Below are positions 40,159 through 40,874 of a stretch of 40,874 nt of DNA, one piece after another. Source of the stretch: Deltaproteobacteria bacterium (GTDB lineage: Bacteria > Desulfobacterota > GWC2-55-46 > JAJCZF01). Location: the NCBI GenBank assembly GCA_029262535.1, contig JAJCZF010000048.1, forward strand, positions 1-40,874, given 5' to 3'. Made by a program: the position numbers and the translations under genes. A model generated the notes under the pieces. It was not told the DNA's origin. It ran no database searches and saw only the letters and a list, made by a program, of their open reading frames with translations. Numbering within the stretch: the stretch's first letter is position 1; each line of letters begins with the position of its first letter.

Positions 40159-40704
40159 ATGATAGAGAACGATGAAGATAAAGATCTGGAAGACCAGGAG
40201 GGCTTCGAGCCGCTTGAGGTCGTAAGTGAAGAGGGCGACGAGCTTTCGTGCTTAGAGGCCGCGCTCGCCGAGAAGACCGCGGAGGCCGCCGATAACTATG
40301 AAAAATTTCTCAGGGCCACGGCTGATCTTAATAATGTCAGAAAAAGGCTCGAAAAAGAGAAGAGCGACTATATAGCCTACGGTAACGAGGGGCTTATGAA
40401 ACAGCTCCTTAGCGTGGTCGATAACCTTGAACGCGCACTCGAACATGCCGATACTGACAATACCGATTCGCTCCGCGAGGGGCTGACTCTTGTAAGCGCA
40501 CAGCTTATATCGACGCTTGAGTCCTTTGGCTTGCGGGCGATAGAGGCGGAGGGGCTGCCGTTCGACCCAAACAGGCACGAGGCCATAAGCCACGACGATA
40601 GCGAAGGGCACGAGCCGGGGTTCGTAATCAAGGTTTTTCAGAAGGGATATTTTTTCAAAGACAGGTTGTTACGCCCCTCAATGGTTAGCGTTGCTAAAAA
40701 TTGA
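40159..40704 (+). CDS. grpE: GrpE, nucleotide exchange factor of DnaK
   Basis: This 181-residue protein has an acidic N-terminal tail (MIENDEDKDLEDQEGFEPLE), the long dimerising helix (YEKFLRATADLNNVRKRLEK), and a C-terminal domain with LPFDPNRHEAISH, the family's FDPxxHEAV region. It ends with VFQKGYFFKDRLLRPSMVSV. GrpE releases ADP from DnaK. AGAGGG lies ten bases before ATG 40159. The last two codons and the TGA stop (AAA AAT TGA) lie inside the left terminal repeat of a 123-bp element, so the protein's final Lys-Asn may have been supplied by the insertion. dnaK is not within the window. Confidence 0.95.
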   Translation: MIENDEDKDLEDQEGFEPLEVVSEEGDELSCLEAALAEKTAEAADNYEKFLRATADLNNVRKRLEKEKSDYIAYGNEGLMKQLLSVVDNLERALEHADTDNTDSLREGLTLVSAQLISTLESFGLRAIEAEGLPFDPNRHEAISHDDSEGHEPGFVIKVFQKGYFFKDRLLRPSMVSVAKN

Positions 40705-40819
40705 TCTTTTTTCCTGACTCTGCGTTGCGTCGCAAAATATAAAAACTTACGTGAAATACCACGCTACGTTTTTCTATTTTACGCCGCGCCTTGATTCAGA
40801 AAAAAATCTCTAATTTTTA
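40696..40819 (+). repeat. 123-bp palindromic element, copy 4 (overlaps the grpE stop)
   Basis: It starts AAAAATTGATCTTTTTTCC, overlapping the grpE 3' end, and ends with AAAAAAATCTCTAATTTTTA. CTCTGCGTTGCGTCGC on the left pairs with GCCGCGCCTTGATTC on the right, and the centre is a diverged ACGTG/CACG hairpin. Orientation relative to the gene is the same as for copies 1 and 3. Confidence 0.85.
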
Positions 40820-40868
40820 TATAAATTGATCTTTTTCCCTCCACACAGGTGTGGTTTTATTTTCGCGG
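40820..40868 (+). repeat. Truncated fifth 123-bp element joined to a hairpin-CGCG element
   Basis: ATAAATTGATCTTTTTCCCT (from 40821) repeats the left end of the 123-bp element, but after about 20 bases it is replaced by CCACACAGGTGTGG (40841-40854) and TTTTATTTTCGCGG. The spacing to copy 4 is the same as between copies 1 and 2, so a former doublet appears to have been interrupted or truncated at this hairpin. The window ends six bases later, so the right side cannot be seen. Confidence 0.7.
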
Positions 40869-40874
40869 AATTAA

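Overview
This window is about 41 kb of chromosomal DNA from a Gram-negative bacterium. The evidence for an outer membrane is LpxC (lipid A), a LapA/LapB-like protein that in other bacteria controls LpxC, Lnt (lipoprotein acylation) and two predicted lipoproteins. PhoH followed by a 7TM-HD protein and YbeY, a CBS/DRTGG-type family II pyrophosphatase, an Mpg1-like guanylyltransferase and a CHASE2 cyclase together suggest a deltaproteobacterial (Desulfobacterota-like) or related lineage. This is an inference from gene content; no rRNA or marker tree is available. There is no phage, plasmid, CRISPR or defence locus, no transposase and no tRNA or rRNA gene that I can see. All gene families are recognisable and most are housekeeping.

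Layout. 1-2923: molybdenum cofactor operon (3' part of mobB, then mobA, moeA, mog). 3123-6869: a membrane HAMP sensor without an output domain, followed by a soluble PAS/GAF/HD-GYP protein. 6985-8181: a CNT-family nucleoside transporter. 8325-9257: lpxC, closed by a clear intrinsic terminator. 9660-19864: a long tightly packed run: phoH, 7TM-HD (PgpH-like), ybeY, a dgkA-PAP2 fusion, lnt, prfB with a programmed frameshift, a Kv-type potassium channel, a lipoprotein and a regulated pyrophosphatase. 20238-21557 (minus): rarA. 21687-23210: nadD-rsfS-rlmH. 23595-28820: a LapA-LapB fusion, gpmI and a CHASE2 adenylate cyclase. 29085-29261: a tiny zinc ribbon. 29582-33629: nucleotide-sugar epimerase, OB-HD (YhaM-like) protein and PhoD-like lipoprotein. 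33640-38175 (minus): coaBC, an MBL-fold hydrolase and a guanylyltransferase/phosphomannomutase-like fusion. 38494-40019: CBS protein and hemW. 40159-40704: grpE, after which the window ends.

The most unusual content lies between the genes. At least three families of short palindromic elements are interspersed. (1) A 27-30 bp element consists of a hairpin (for example CCGCACAGTGTGCGG) followed by a conserved tail ending ATTTCGCG. About 11 copies occur, in both orientations, with compensating changes in the stems. (2) A roughly 123 bp imperfect palindrome begins AAATTGATCTTTTTCC. Four full copies and one truncated copy occur, and three of them begin exactly on the stop codon of rlmH, grpE and the manC-like gene. 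(3) A 167 bp nested palindrome before phoH shares the inner CTGCGTTG/CGCCTTGA module with family 2. Two local tandem arrays (19872-20190 and 29346-29542) are built around family 1. No element-encoded protein is present, so these look like non-autonomous, REP- or MITE-like elements that favour gene 3' ends.

Among the genes, the points most worth a second look are the LapA-LapB fusion, the DgkA-PAP2 fusion, the degenerate phosphomannomutase half of the 38 kb gene, the altered nucleoside-binding motif of the CNT transporter, the shortened extracytoplasmic domain of the 7TM-HD protein, the apparent CTG start of rsfS, and two genes (rarA and the epimerase) whose predicted promoters would give leaderless mRNAs.
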